Below the pieces are notes generated by a model. The model made no database searches. It saw only the letters and a list, made by a program, of their open reading frames with translations, and was not told the DNA's origin. Below, one piece after another: positions 1 to 7,420 of a stretch of 41,303 bases of DNA; within the stretch, counting starts at the first letter, position 1, and each line of letters opens with the position of its first letter. A program made the translations under genes and the position numbers. Source of the stretch: a bacterium (GTDB lineage Bacteria > Patescibacteriota > Microgenomatia > Curtissbacterales > GWA2-41-24); assembly GCA_021813125.1 (NCBI GenBank), contig JAKALT010000009.1, forward strand, positions 1 to 41,303. The letters run 5' to 3'.

Positions 1-137
<137 letters not shown>

Positions 138-234
138 AATTTTCACCTTTAACTCTAAGGAATTTACTAATTTGGGTACCACTTTTAAGAATTCAAGATA
201 AATCCTTAATCATGGTTAGTGTTGTCTATGTAAA

Positions 235-246
235 TGTTAAAGAGCA
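235..246 (-). promoter_or_regulatory. boxA antitermination element in 16S leader
   Basis: The minus strand reads TGCTCTTTAACA, identical to the boxA core of E. coli rrn leaders. It lies about 100 nt upstream of the 16S 5' end and downstream of the predicted start site. In the known system boxA RNA is bound by NusB/S10 to prevent Rho termination. The identity is seen in the sequence; the function is inferred. Confidence 0.8.
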
Positions 247-262
247 AGAAAAATCTAATGGA

Positions 263-348
263 TTTTTCGCAGTCCTACTTAGTTCGCTCTTTGTGCCGTG
301 TACGAATAGTACTGAAAAGGCGCAAAGCAAGAACAGTAGGACGAAAAA
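263..348 (-). other. Long imperfect hairpin in the rRNA leader
   Basis: Arms 263-269/342-348, 273-278/336-341, 282-285/331-334 and about 286-297/319-328 pair in order with small bulges, capped by GTAC/GTAC (300-303 and 309-312). The result is one stem-loop of about 86 nt inside the predicted 16S leader. A second small stem (ACTAGAA/TTCTAGT) is at 351-376. No protein reading frame explains the region. It may be a processing or folding element. Confidence 0.6.
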
Positions 349-454
349 AAACTAGAAGCTTGAAACAGATTCTAGTCTAAGGGTCCGTTTTCAAGTTTTC
401 CTGCGGCTTTCCAGACCGCAACTACATTACCATATATATAATGCAGCGAAAAGA

Positions 455-483
455 ATTCTAACTTTCTTGACTTCTATTGTCAA
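455..483 (-). promoter_or_regulatory. rRNA operon promoter, TTGACA-17-TAGAAT
   Basis: On the minus strand a perfect -35 (TTGACA, 483-478) is followed after 17 bp by TAGAAT (460-455). Transcription would start near 448, giving a leader of about 310 nt before the 16S gene. It interleaves with a plus-strand promoter for the pilin cluster (467-495), so the two may interfere. Confidence 0.8.
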
Positions 484-495
484 CAGTCATACGCT
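467..495 (+). promoter_or_regulatory. Probable promoter of first prepilin, TTGACT-17-TACGCT
   Basis: TTGACT (467-472), a 17-bp spacer and TACGCT (490-495) precede the GTG start at 503 by 7 bp, which would give a leaderless mRNA. The -10 is weak. It overlaps the divergent rRNA promoter. Confidence 0.45.
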
Positions 496-502
496 GTAGG
501 TA

Positions 503-1081
503 GTGACCATAAACTCAAAACTCAAAACTCAAAACTCAAAACCTTGGAATTTGGAATTTGGCCATTGGAGTTTAAACGCAGGTTTTACTCTAATCGAACT
601 TCTAGTTGTTATCTCTATAATCGGTATCCTTGCCGCCTTCATAGTCGCCTCCTTTACGTCTGCTCAGCAAAAAGCCCGCGATTCCAGAAGAAAAGCAGAT
701 CTTGATGCCGTCAAAAAGGCACTGAGTCTAGTCAGTAACGATTGCAGAGGGGGCGGCTATCCAGTTATGGCAGGATTAAACGGAAATCAATATTACGTTA
801 ACCTTGGAACTTATCTCCAAGGACTAAACTATATTAAAAATACCCCTCAGGATCCAACGCAAGCTATACCCAACACTTACTATTACATTCCCAACGGCAC
901 AATAACCCCTACTGCTTGCCCAAGCTCTACAGACAGTAGACCATTCTTCTACATAAGGGCAACCCTTGAAAACCTCAATGACCCAGCAGCCGACACCGCT
1001 CTGATCCAAGGAACATCCGGTAAAGCATGTGGAATCTCAGCTTCCCTTGTGGCTGGATATTATTACGTTTGCAACCCATAA
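503..1081 (+). CDS. Type IV prepilin / pseudopilin-like protein
   Basis: This 192-residue protein has a class III prepilin signal. A leader ends in glycine 27, followed by FTLIELLVVISIIGILAAF with the conserved glutamate at mature position 5, so a prepilin peptidase should cut between G27 and F28. The hydrophobic helix is followed by a QQKARDSRRKADLDAV stretch shared with the pilins at 2141 and 2620, then a variable globular part with paired cysteines. The leader is odd: residues 5-25 are made almost entirely of the dispersed repeat words found elsewhere in this window. GTG at 503 fits the promoter spacing; TTG at 551 is a less likely alternative. Homologous pilins act in adhesion, uptake or motility; the role here is unknown. 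Confidence 0.88.
   Translation: MTINSKLKTQNSKPWNLEFGHWSLNAGFTLIELLVVISIIGILAAFIVASFTSAQQKARDSRRKADLDAVKKALSLVSNDCRGGGYPVMAGLNGNQYYVNLGTYLQGLNYIKNTPQDPTQAIPNTYYYIPNGTITPTACPSSTDSRPFFYIRATLENLNDPAADTALIQGTSGKACGISASLVAGYYYVCNP
512..566 (+). repeat. Tandem-word repeat inside the prepilin leader
   Basis: Four near-tandem copies of an AACTCAAA-type octamer are followed by two TTGGAATTTGG-type words. In frame they encode KLKTQNSK and NLEFGHW. The same word families occur inside SpoU, TrpS and an intergenic gap in this window. Confidence 0.75.
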
Positions 1082-1094
1082 TAGTTGCTCTACT

Positions 1095-1123
1095 TTGACA
1101 TTAACAATAATTAAGGCTAAAAT
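1095..1123 (+). promoter_or_regulatory. Promoter TTGACA-17-TAAAAT
   Basis: A perfect -35 (1095-1100) and TAAAAT (1118-1123) sit 11 bp upstream of the ATG at 1135. The predicted 5' UTR is only about 5 nt, so the mRNA is effectively leaderless. Confidence 0.8.
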
Positions 1124-1134
1124 ACGCAGTTAAA

Positions 1135-2085
1135 ATGAGTGCTGAAAATAAGCCAAATATATACATTGACTCGGCTGACCATGAAAACCCCAGCGCTAGA
1201 AGGCCCTCCAATTTCAAAAGACTCAAATTTATAGGCGCAACACTCGCTGCAATGCTGGCAGCTGAGCTAGGAGTAGTTGCAGTTGCGAAAAATAGTGCTC
1301 CAGTGAATGCTGAGGTAAGCCCGCAGGCAATGACAGATTTATTAAACACCAAAGGAGATTTCGAATCTAGTACATGCCCCCAAGCAGCTCCTCCAAGCTG
1401 GAATCAAATAATAAACGACCCAAGCTTCCCGCCAATTTACCACTGCGCAGGTGATCCTCCGCCCTTAGTTAACTTCAGTGGAAACAGCGCAGTCGAAGTT
1501 GACTATACTGCAAACGGAGTCGCATATACTACCAACGGAGAGAAATATACGAGCAGCTTCGCAGTTACCCCAGATCAAACAATTACAGAAGCATTTGCTG
1601 CGGCTTACGAGATAAATGAAGCAGGCGTAACTGTCAAACCTCAGACAAAAATTACCTGGAAAGACGGGGGCGGAAATGTCACAGGAACCAACATCTTTAG
1701 TCCAGCACACACAAGAGGTCCCGACACATGGGAGCAGTTTTCAAAAACTTATGGCCCTAGTGGAACGCTTATCCCGCCAAACACCGTTTCCGGAATAATT
1801 GAAGTAGGTATAGCCGGTTCCGGCGGAACACTAACAACAGGTATTAAAGGATTAGAATATATTGACATACTACAGGTTTGGGGGCCTACCCCACCCACTC
1901 CCACCCCAACCCGAGCAATTTCAGTTGGTGGAGTCGCTTCCCAACCAGACATTGATAGCCTACCGCAAACTACTGTCACCCACTCAACTCGAAACACAAT
2001 TGTTGAAATCGCTGGGGGTGTCACAGCGTTAGCGGGAACCATCGCAGTCGCAGAAGCCTTCAGGCGAAGAAACCGCCAAAGTTAG
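1135..2085 (+). CDS. Surface protein with N-terminal anchor and sortase-like C-terminal signal
   Basis: I do not recognise the family of this 316-residue protein. Residues 1-30 are polar and basic, and residues 31-51 form a hydrophobic segment (signal anchor or signal peptide). A large Thr/Ser/Gly-rich domain follows, then a proline-threonine linker (TPPTPTPT) near 255. The end looks like a cell-wall sorting signal: LPQTT at 276-280, a hydrophobic helix at about 289-309 and a basic tail RRRNRQS. Canonical sortase motifs are LPxTG, so the final T makes the match imperfect. It sits among pilin genes with its own leaderless promoter. An exported, surface-attached protein is likely. Confidence 0.75.
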   Translation: MSAENKPNIYIDSADHENPSARRPSNFKRLKFIGATLAAMLAAELGVVAVAKNSAPVNAEVSPQAMTDLLNTKGDFESSTCPQAAPPSWNQIINDPSFPPIYHCAGDPPPLVNFSGNSAVEVDYTANGVAYTTNGEKYTSSFAVTPDQTITEAFAAAYEINEAGVTVKPQTKITWKDGGGNVTGTNIFSPAHTRGPDTWEQFSKTYGPSGTLIPPNTVSGIIEVGIAGSGGTLTTGIKGLEYIDILQVWGPTPPTPTPTRAISVGGVASQPDIDSLPQTTVTHSTRNTIVEIAGGVTALAGTIAVAEAFRRRNRQS

Positions 2086-2103
2086 CCCCGTTGTTTCGAC
2101 CTC

Positions 2104-2130
2104 TTGACAACAATTAACCTTTGGTAATAC
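2104..2130 (+). promoter_or_regulatory. Probable promoter of the pilin pair
   Basis: TTGACA (2104-2109) is followed by TAATAC (2125-2130, spacer 15) ten bases before ATG 2141. The spacing is short of the usual 17, so the exact -10 is uncertain. The AATACGC string is shared with the promoter at 1095. Confidence 0.5.
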
Positions 2131-2140
2131 GCTTAAATTA

Positions 2141-2623
2141 ATGCGTCCTGTCCAACAAGTTAAGAAACGTGGTTTTACGCTCATCGAGCTTCTAGTAGTC
2201 ATCTCTATTATTGGTATCCTCGCCGCCTTCATAGTTGCATCCTTTACCAGTGCTCAAGCTAAAGGCCGAGATTCCAGGAGAAAAGCAGACATTGATGCAA
2301 TCAAAAAAGCGCTGGAACTAGCAAAGAATGATTCTACTAGTGCAGCATACTATCCCGGCTGTGCAGCAGCCTCCCCTTGCGATCTCAACGGAGGTGCATC
2401 AACGAATCCCAACATAGTTACTAACGGATACATTAAGGCGATTCCTACAGATCCAAGCGGTACAACCACTTACTACAGATATACTGCCGCAGTAGGCGCG
2501 AACATAGCAACCACCTACACACTCAAAGCATGCCTTGAAAACGCTAACGATCCACAAGGAACCACACCAGGAACAGCACCTTGCACCGCTACACAAGCAA
2601 ACTACACAGTTTCTAACCCATGA
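2141..2623 (+). CDS. Type IV prepilin-like protein
   Basis: This 160-residue prepilin has a short basic leader (MRPVQQVKKRG), a predicted cleavage after G11, and the FTLIELLVV helix with glutamate at mature position 5. The conserved AKGRDSRRKADIDAIKKALEL segment follows, then a small C-terminal domain with four cysteines. The TGA stop overlaps the ATG of the next prepilin (ATGA at 2620-2623), so the two should be translationally coupled. The first 87 bp of the conserved part are identical in DNA to the next gene, pointing to recent duplication or gene conversion. Confidence 0.9.
   Translation: MRPVQQVKKRGFTLIELLVVISIIGILAAFIVASFTSAQAKGRDSRRKADIDAIKKALELAKNDSTSAAYYPGCAAASPCDLNGGASTNPNIVTNGYIKAIPTDPSGTTTYYRYTAAVGANIATTYTLKACLENANDPQGTTPGTAPCTATQANYTVSNP
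2161..2247 (+). repeat. 87-bp direct repeat, copy 1 (pilin helix)
   Basis: This stretch is base-for-base identical to 2625-2711 (offset 464). It covers the leader end and hydrophobic helix of the two adjacent prepilin genes. Perfect identity at third codon positions argues for recent copying, not protein-level constraint alone. Confidence 0.95.
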
Positions 2624-3120
2624 CTAAGAAACGTGGTTTTACGCTCATCGAGCTTCTAGTAGTCATCTCTATTATTGGTATCCTCGCCGCCTTCATAGTT
2701 GCATCCTTTACATCTGCTCAGCAGAAAGCAAGGGATTCCCGAAGAAAAGCAGATCTTGACGCCATCAAAAAATCCCTTGAACTTTCTAAATCAGACACGA
2801 TAGGTGCAAAATATTACATTGCGGGTGGTGGCGCATTTAGCGGCTGCCCGGGATACGCATTATGCGCCTTAGCGCCATCATATATAAAGACATTACCAGA
2901 CGACCCGCAAGCACCCACCTACCACTATAATTACCAGGCAGCTGACCCCACACTCGGCATGGCATGCGCAGGCTTAACTTGCACAACTTACAGATTGTAC
3001 GCGAGATTGGAAAATGCTAACGACCCGCAAATTACCAGTTCGCAAACTCAATGCCCCGGCAATACGGATGGGGAAAGCATAGTATACCCTGCCCAAACTT
3101 ACGTCGTTTGCCAGCAGTAG
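2620..3120 (+). CDS. Type IV prepilin-like protein
   Basis: This 166-residue prepilin has a very short leader (MTKKRG), with cleavage expected after G6 and glutamate at mature position 5. The stalk motif QQKARDSRRKADLDAIKK matches the pilin at 503 better than its immediate neighbour does, although its helix DNA is identical to the neighbour's. The C-terminal domain is cysteine-rich and unlike the others. Its start codon overlaps the previous stop, so it forms a coupled pair with 2141-2623. Confidence 0.9.
   Translation: MTKKRGFTLIELLVVISIIGILAAFIVASFTSAQQKARDSRRKADLDAIKKSLELSKSDTIGAKYYIAGGGAFSGCPGYALCALAPSYIKTLPDDPQAPTYHYNYQAADPTLGMACAGLTCTTYRLYARLENANDPQITSSQTQCPGNTDGESIVYPAQTYVVCQQ
2625..2711 (+). 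repeat. 87-bp direct repeat, copy 2 (pilin helix)
   Basis: Second copy of the repeat at 2161-2247, at the start of the downstream prepilin gene. Recombination between the copies would delete exactly one pilin unit (464 bp). Confidence 0.95.
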
Positions 3121-3131
3121 GCAAAAATCCC

Positions 3132-3160
3132 TTGCTCTAATTTCCAAAATCATTTATTGT
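3132..3160 (+). promoter_or_regulatory. Promoter TTGCTC-17-TATTGT
   Basis: TTGCTC (3132-3137) and TATTGT (3155-3160) are 17 bp apart. The ATG at 3169 is 8 bp below the -10, predicting a leaderless transcript. Confidence 0.6.
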
Positions 3161-3168
3161 ATTTATAA

Positions 3169-3723
3169 ATGGCCGAAGAAAACCTTGTTGCTAACCCGCA
3201 AATAGCCACAACCCAACCGACTACTCAACCTGTTGTAACTACTAACCCAAAATCAGTGCCAACTTCAAATTTTCCGAAAGGGAACAAGGGCGGTTTAGTT
3301 AAAAAAATCGTCGCTCTTGTAATTCTTTTGGCAGTAATTGCAGGAGTTCTTTACTTTGGTCGGGTTTATTGGCAAACATGGCAGCTAAAACAGCGTGATT
3401 CTAAAAGGAAAACAGATATCCAAGCTTTGCAGGAAGACCTTGAAACATTTAAAGGAAAAACAAAAGACAAAAAATACTATCCGGGAGCATTGACAAGTGA
3501 TGCGATGGTCAAAACGGGTATAATAGCCAAAATTCCCCAAGACCCTATAAACAAACAGCCTTTCATCTACATTTACCAAAGCTTACCCGCAACCTGCCTA
3601 GGGGATTGCACACAATACGCGTTATACGCTTGCCTGGAAAATAAAAACGATAAGCAGGGAATCGACCCAGTCTACCCCTGCACAATAAAATCTTACAAAG
3701 TTACAAGCCCGCAAGGATCTTAA
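3169..3723 (+). CDS. Membrane-anchored pilin-like protein without prepilin signal
   Basis: This 184-residue protein has a 40-residue Pro/Thr/Asn-rich cytoplasmic tail, a single transmembrane helix at about 45-66 and an outside domain. The domain repeats the layout of the neighbouring pilins: RDSKRKTDIQALQEDLETF, then YYPG, then IPQDP, then a cysteine pair. There is no G/FTLIE site, so prepilin peptidase should not process it. It looks like a pilin ectodomain moved onto an ordinary signal anchor, perhaps an assembly platform or minor component. Its stop overlaps the convergent SpoU stop in a shared TTAA (3720-3723). Confidence 0.8.
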   Translation: MAEENLVANPQIATTQPTTQPVVTTNPKSVPTSNFPKGNKGGLVKKIVALVILLAVIAGVLYFGRVYWQTWQLKQRDSKRKTDIQALQEDLETFKGKTKDKKYYPGALTSDAMVKTGIIAKIPQDPINKQPFIYIYQSLPATCLGDCTQYALYACLENKNDKQGIDPVYPCTIKSYKVTSPQGS

Positions 3724-4298
3724 ATAGCCCGGTACAAAACTATCGCGAGGCTCACCATTACGTTTAAACTGATGTTTACTCCATACATTGGAATTTCAAC
3801 AATTTGATCCGCTAGCGCAAGCGCTTCCTTCGAAACCCCATCCGTCTCATGGCCAACCACAAAAACCACCGGCTGGCTGTAATCTGCCTTGCGGAAATCA
3901 ATACTTCCCTCACCCTGTTCAATAGCAATTACCTTCAGTTTCGAGTATTGAGTATTGAGTTTTGAGATTGCCTCCGCCGCAGTTTCGCAGTATTCCCATG
4001 GCACCCATTTATCCGTGCCTACACTAGCCTTGGCTATCCGGCTGTTGGGCGGAGTCTCACTTCCACCACACAAATACACTTTTGAGGCCGCTACAGCCTC
4101 TGCAAGGCGAAATATCGAGCCGATGTTGTATGTGTCCAGTACGTTGTCACAGACGATATAAATGCCCCGCCTTTTTATCTTTTTTATCTCCGATTTCTTG
4201 GGCTTACTGGCCCTAAGCTGTTTTGCATCTAGCTTAAAGCTAGATTTTGGATTTTGGATTTCAGATTTTTGATTCTTCTCATCATTCATATCTATCAT
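3720..4298 (-). CDS. SpoU/TrmH-family RNA 2'-O-ribose methyltransferase
   Basis: This 192-residue protein is a SPOUT methyltransferase. It shows the N-terminal NIGSIFRLAEA motif, the central VVGHETDGVS motif and the C-terminal PMYGVNISLNVMVSLAI knot motif that binds S-adenosylmethionine. The family methylates ribose 2'-OH in tRNA or rRNA; the target cannot be read from the sequence. The first 40 residues are a basic extension containing repeat words (QKSEIQNPKSSF), and a second repeat patch interrupts the middle (KLNTQYSKLK). It follows glmS by 21 bp in the same direction and probably shares its transcript. Confidence 0.9.
   Translation of the reverse strand: MIDMNDEKNQKSEIQNPKSSFKLDAKQLRASKPKKSEIKKIKRRGIYIVCDNVLDTYNIGSIFRLAEAVAASKVYLCGGSETPPNSRIAKASVGTDKWVPWEYCETAAEAISKLNTQYSKLKVIAIEQGEGSIDFRKADYSQPVVFVVGHETDGVSKEALALADQIVEIPMYGVNISLNVMVSLAIVLYRAI
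3936..3966 (-). repeat. Tandem-word repeat inside SpoU gene
   Basis: The minus strand reads near-tandem copies of ACTCAATACTCAA-type words, encoding KLNTQYSKLK in frame. The same words form the prepilin leader at 512. Confidence 0.7.
4229..4276 (-). repeat. Palindrome plus tandem-word repeat in SpoU N-terminus
   Basis: CTAGCTTAAAGCTAG (4229-4243, 7-bp arms) abuts repeated ATCCAAAATCC-type words on the minus strand, encoding KSEIQNPKSSFKLD. Related words occur in trpS (40881-40915). Confidence 0.7.
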
Positions 4299-4319
4299 CT
4301 AAAGTCTATAATCCAGAAT

Positions 4320-6098
4320 CTATTTGACCGTAACACTTTTAGCGAGATTTCTTGGTTTATCAGGATCAAGACCTCGTAAAATTGTCAGATAATACGCTAG
4401 AGCCTGACCGGTAATAATATTCGGGATAATTGTAGCTTCTCTAGCATCAACTACAGGTAGGTAATAATCAAAGATGTCGTGATTTTTGTAAGAAACGCCT
4501 ATAATCATCCCTCCTCGCGCTTTCATTTCCATTGCACTTGCTAAATTAGCACTATAAAGCTCATCGTTAGGGATAAAAACAATACATGGCGTACCTTTTT
4601 CAACTAGTGCAAGGGGTCCATGTTTAAGTTCTCCTGCTGCCATACCCTCCGCATGAATGTAGGAAATTTCCTTTAACTTCATGGCAGTTTCCAGACTAGC
4701 TGGATAAGATAAACCTCGCCCTACTATATAGATATGCCTGGTATTCTTAAGTCTTTTGGCAAGTAATTTTATTCTTGTAATATTTTTTGACTCAAGAACC
4801 ATCTCAGAAGATTTTGCGGCTTCCATCAATAGCGCTTTTCCTTCTTTTGACTTCCCTGAAAAAGCATAGCTCAGAGCTATTAGATGTGCTAATTTCCCTG
4901 TTACCGCCTTAGTTGAAGCAACAGATTTTTCTGGTCCTGCTCCTATGAGTATTTTATAGTCAGCTTCGCGGTACAGTGTTGATCCAAGAACGTTAACAAT
5001 GGCAATAATTTTCGCTCCTTGGATTTTGGCTTCTTTTATTGGCTCCAACGTATCCATGGTTTCACCCGATTGTGAAAGCGCAATAACAAGGTCATTCTTT
5101 GTCAGAAACTTAAGCTGATGCCAAAATTCACTGCCGATTGCCCAATTTATTGGATATTTGGCAATTTGCGAAAATAAATAGCTCCCGGCAAGAGAGACAT
5201 ATGAAGCACTTCCGCACCCCATTAAATAGACGTTGCGGAACTTTTTGATGACTTTCGCAAGTTTTTCCGCTTGCGAAAGAGTACTTGCGATATCCCTTAC
5301 AATTTTAGGTTGTTCGTTGATTTCTTTCAACATAAAATAGCGGTATTTGCCTTTTTCGGTTTGAGCTATTGACCAAGATAATTTGTGTTTAATTGGCTGA
5401 ATGGGCTTCCCGTTTTTCGCATGAAGTATTGACACTGTATTGTCTCGAATAATCGCCATTTGACCATCTTCAAGAAAATGCACTATTTTTGTATGAGGAA
5501 CGAGGGCTGCGGCATCACTAGCCACAAAGTTTTCTTTTTTAGAAAAACCGATTATGAGTGGCGAACCATTGCGAGCAACAACTAATTCGTGATCGTTTAC
5601 CCGAAAAACAATAATTGCGTTCAGGCCATCCATTTTGTTGAATGTGCGTCTAACAGCCTCGTGGAAGGTCATTGTCTTTGCATACTCCTCGACAAGATGA
5701 ACCGCAACTTCGGTATCGGTTTCCGACGTGAATGTATGTCCTTTTTTAAGTAACTCTTTTTTTATGCTCTCGTAGTTTTCAAATATTCCGTTATGAACAA
5801 GGGCGATGGTACCAGTACAGTCCAAGTGTGGATGGGCATTACTTTCGGTAGCTCCACCATGAGTTGCCCAACGTGTATGTCCAAGAGCAAGTGTTCCTTG
5901 TGGCAAATCATCAATGGATGACCTCCCAATCTTACCAGCTTTTTTCTTAACAACAATACGCCCATTACCATTATTATTTTCTGGTACTACAGCGACACCC
6001 CAACTATCGTAACCACGGTATTCAAGATCTTTCAGTCCTTCAAAAACAATTTCGAGAGCATCGCTACGTTTTCCTGCATATCCAAATATTCCGCACAT
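4320..6098 (-). CDS. glmS: Glutamine-fructose-6-phosphate aminotransferase (isomerizing)
   Basis: GlmS makes glucosamine-6-phosphate from fructose-6-phosphate and glutamine, the entry step to UDP-GlcNAc and peptidoglycan. The 592-residue protein starts MCGIFGYAG with the N-terminal nucleophile Cys2 and carries GHTRWATHG at 73-81 in the class II amidotransferase domain. Two SIS sugar-isomerase domains follow: GCGSASY at 294-300, LSQSGETMDT at 341-350 and SVASTKAVT at 392-400. The C-terminus (DPDKPRNLAKSVTVK) is complete, and the length is close to the E. coli enzyme (609). Its promoter predicts a leaderless mRNA. The upstream sugar isomerase gene can supply fructose-6-phosphate. Confidence 0.97.
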   Translation of the reverse strand: MCGIFGYAGKRSDALEIVFEGLKDLEYRGYDSWGVAVVPENNNGNGRIVVKKKAGKIGRSSIDDLPQGTLALGHTRWATHGGATESNAHPHLDCTGTIALVHNGIFENYESIKKELLKKGHTFTSETDTEVAVHLVEEYAKTMTFHEAVRRTFNKMDGLNAIIVFRVNDHELVVARNGSPLIIGFSKKENFVASDAAALVPHTKIVHFLEDGQMAIIRDNTVSILHAKNGKPIQPIKHKLSWSIAQTEKGKYRYFMLKEINEQPKIVRDIASTLSQAEKLAKVIKKFRNVYLMGCGSASYVSLAGSYLFSQIAKYPINWAIGSEFWHQLKFLTKNDLVIALSQSGETMDTLEPIKEAKIQGAKIIAIVNVLGSTLYREADYKILIGAGPEKSVASTKAVTGKLAHLIALSYAFSGKSKEGKALLMEAAKSSEMVLESKNITRIKLLAKRLKNTRHIYIVGRGLSYPASLETAMKLKEISYIHAEGMAAGELKHGPLALVEKGTPCIVFIPNDELYSANLASAMEMKARGGMIIGVSYKNHDIFDYYLPVVDAREATIIPNIITGQALAYYLTILRGLDPDKPRNLAKSVTVK

Positions 6099-6107
6099 AG
6101 GTGGGTA

Positions 6108-6136
6108 ATTTTATACCTATCTAGCAATTGTATCAA
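6108..6136 (-). promoter_or_regulatory. glmS promoter, TTGATA-17-TAAAAT
   Basis: On the minus strand TTGATA (6136-6131) and TAAAAT (6113-6108) are 17 bp apart. The ATG at 6098 lies 9 bp beyond the -10, leaving a 5' UTR of about 3 nt. No glmS ribozyme could fit in such a leader. Confidence 0.75.
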
Positions 6137-6155
6137 GAAAATAAGCAGGTTTGAG

Positions 6156-7181
6156 CTACTTTAGCCTCTTTTTTAGCTCCTCGACCATCACAACCGGAGT
6201 TGGGTCTTCCCCGTTTTTCTCGGCTAAATAATAGGCTGCAAAATCAGCTAAATAAACTGAATTAAATAACTTTTCAAAAACAGTCGAGCCCTCGATGTCA
6301 ATAACAACCGATCCCATATTGTAAGTTTTCAAAATATCGGCTGTAATTGCATATCGCCTGAGGTTTCGAGGATCATCCGCCGGGTCTTTAAGCATAATTG
6401 CAAAATAATTTTCCCCATGATGCGTCATCCCCACCATCAAATTATGGTTCAGCTCCGAAAAAAAGTTGAAAAATGCCGGATTTTTGGCATGCTCATTGAA
6501 TTTAATTGTCCAAACCCGTGCCAATTCTTTATACATTTGGTTTGCCCAAACAAGCGGAGTCTTGCCCGAAATCATATCGGCCAAATCCTTCCCCTTTGAT
6601 TCATATTCATCCATCTTAGAAGAAAAACCTTCCGCACTTTTTATAATTTCATCGGAAAAATCAACAGAAAGCCCCGCGTTTGAAAGGACCTTAAGCATCG
6701 CCCCCACAAAATAGCCGAATCCCATTCGTGGCTGAAATGTCGGAGTCGGCATTGGTAATCTAACAAACGGCACATTTTTTGATTTGCAGATCTCCTCTAT
6801 TTGACCACCGGCAGCAATTCCAACTGTAGGCAGTTTTTTTTCAATCAGTTGATTTAAAACAGAAATCGCCTCTTCCGTATTACCGGAATAAGAACAAACA
6901 ACGTTAAGCGCCTTATCTAAACTATCAGGCGTAATGTTGTAGGTGTAATTCTGCATGAATCTTATCGGAAGCTGACCCGAAGCATATCTTTTATCGGCAA
7001 TTAGAACCCGCACAAATGAAGCCGGAAAAGCCGACCCGCCTTCCCCAAAAAAGACTAGGCGCTCAAAACTGCCATCGACTTTTGCATCTTTGGCAACGTC
7101 AAAACCAACCGCAAACTGCTTCGGCGCATCTAAAATCGCCTGTCTTAAGTTTGATTTATCGAATTGGTGAGGTTTTGTCAT
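6156..7181 (-). CDS. Bifunctional phosphoglucose/phosphomannose isomerase (SIS family)
   Basis: This 341-residue protein has the layout of the archaeal/bacterial PGI/PMI family. It has a first SIS domain with GEGGSAF at 46-52 and SYSGNTEE at 97-104, and the family motif FNEHAKNPAFF at 228-238 with the catalytic glutamate. Such enzymes interconvert glucose-6-P, fructose-6-P and mannose-6-P. It lies just upstream of glmS, whose substrate it would provide, though glmS has its own promoter. Its ATG overlaps the stop of a small upstream ORF (ATGA, 7178-7181). Confidence 0.9.
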   Translation of the reverse strand: MTKPHQFDKSNLRQAILDAPKQFAVGFDVAKDAKVDGSFERLVFFGEGGSAFPASFVRVLIADKRYASGQLPIRFMQNYTYNITPDSLDKALNVVCSYSGNTEEAISVLNQLIEKKLPTVGIAAGGQIEEICKSKNVPFVRLPMPTPTFQPRMGFGYFVGAMLKVLSNAGLSVDFSDEIIKSAEGFSSKMDEYESKGKDLADMISGKTPLVWANQMYKELARVWTIKFNEHAKNPAFFNFFSELNHNLMVGMTHHGENYFAIMLKDPADDPRNLRRYAITADILKTYNMGSVVIDIEGSTVFEKLFNSVYLADFAAYYLAEKNGEDPTPVVMVEELKKRLK

Positions 7182-7378
7182 TGCTCAACAACTACTTTTG
7201 ATTCCGGCTCTTCTTGCTTAACACGTTTAAGCCGTTCTTCTAGATCAACAAGTCCTATATCTTGCATCCTTCTCATTAGCATAATCATTTCAACGAATCT
7301 GTCAAACCCAACTGGAGAGGTATAGTCAAACGTGCTAGACACCCCTTCGCCCTCGCCTGGTAACTGTCTTTCAGACAT
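7178..7378 (-). CDS. Small hypothetical protein coupled to PGI/PMI
   Basis: This 66-residue acidic protein has no family I recognise. A flexible N-terminus (SERQLPGEGEGVSS) is followed by an amphipathic stretch rich in Met, Glu and Arg (VEMIMLMRRMQDIGLVDLEERLKR), then an acidic tail. It is probably real: a consensus promoter ends 6 bp before its ATG, and its stop overlaps the next start by 4 bp. The ATG at 7378 is preferred over the TTG at 7381 because it fits the leaderless spacing. Confidence 0.65.
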   Translation of the reverse strand: MSERQLPGEGEGVSSTFDYTSPVGFDRFVEMIMLMRRMQDIGLVDLEERLKRVKQEEPESKVVVEQ

Positions 7379-7384
7379 CAATTC

Positions 7385-7413
7385 AGATTAAAACCAAAAA
7401 CCCAAACTGTCAA
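7385..7413 (-). promoter_or_regulatory. Promoter TTGACA-17-TAATCT
   Basis: A perfect -35 (7413-7408) and TAATCT (7390-7385), 17 bp apart on the minus strand. ATG 7378 lies 6 bp below the -10, so transcription should begin at the start codon itself. It drives the small ORF and the PGI/PMI gene. Confidence 0.8.
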
Positions 7414-7420
7414 TGGATAT

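Noticed and set aside
512-545. Regularly repeated AACTCAAA words as a CRISPR array
   Set aside because: The units are 8 bp without unique spacers and are translated as part of a prepilin leader.
6099-6155. glmS ribozyme or riboswitch upstream of glmS
   Set aside because: The predicted 5' UTR is about 3 nt and the gap is too short for such an RNA.
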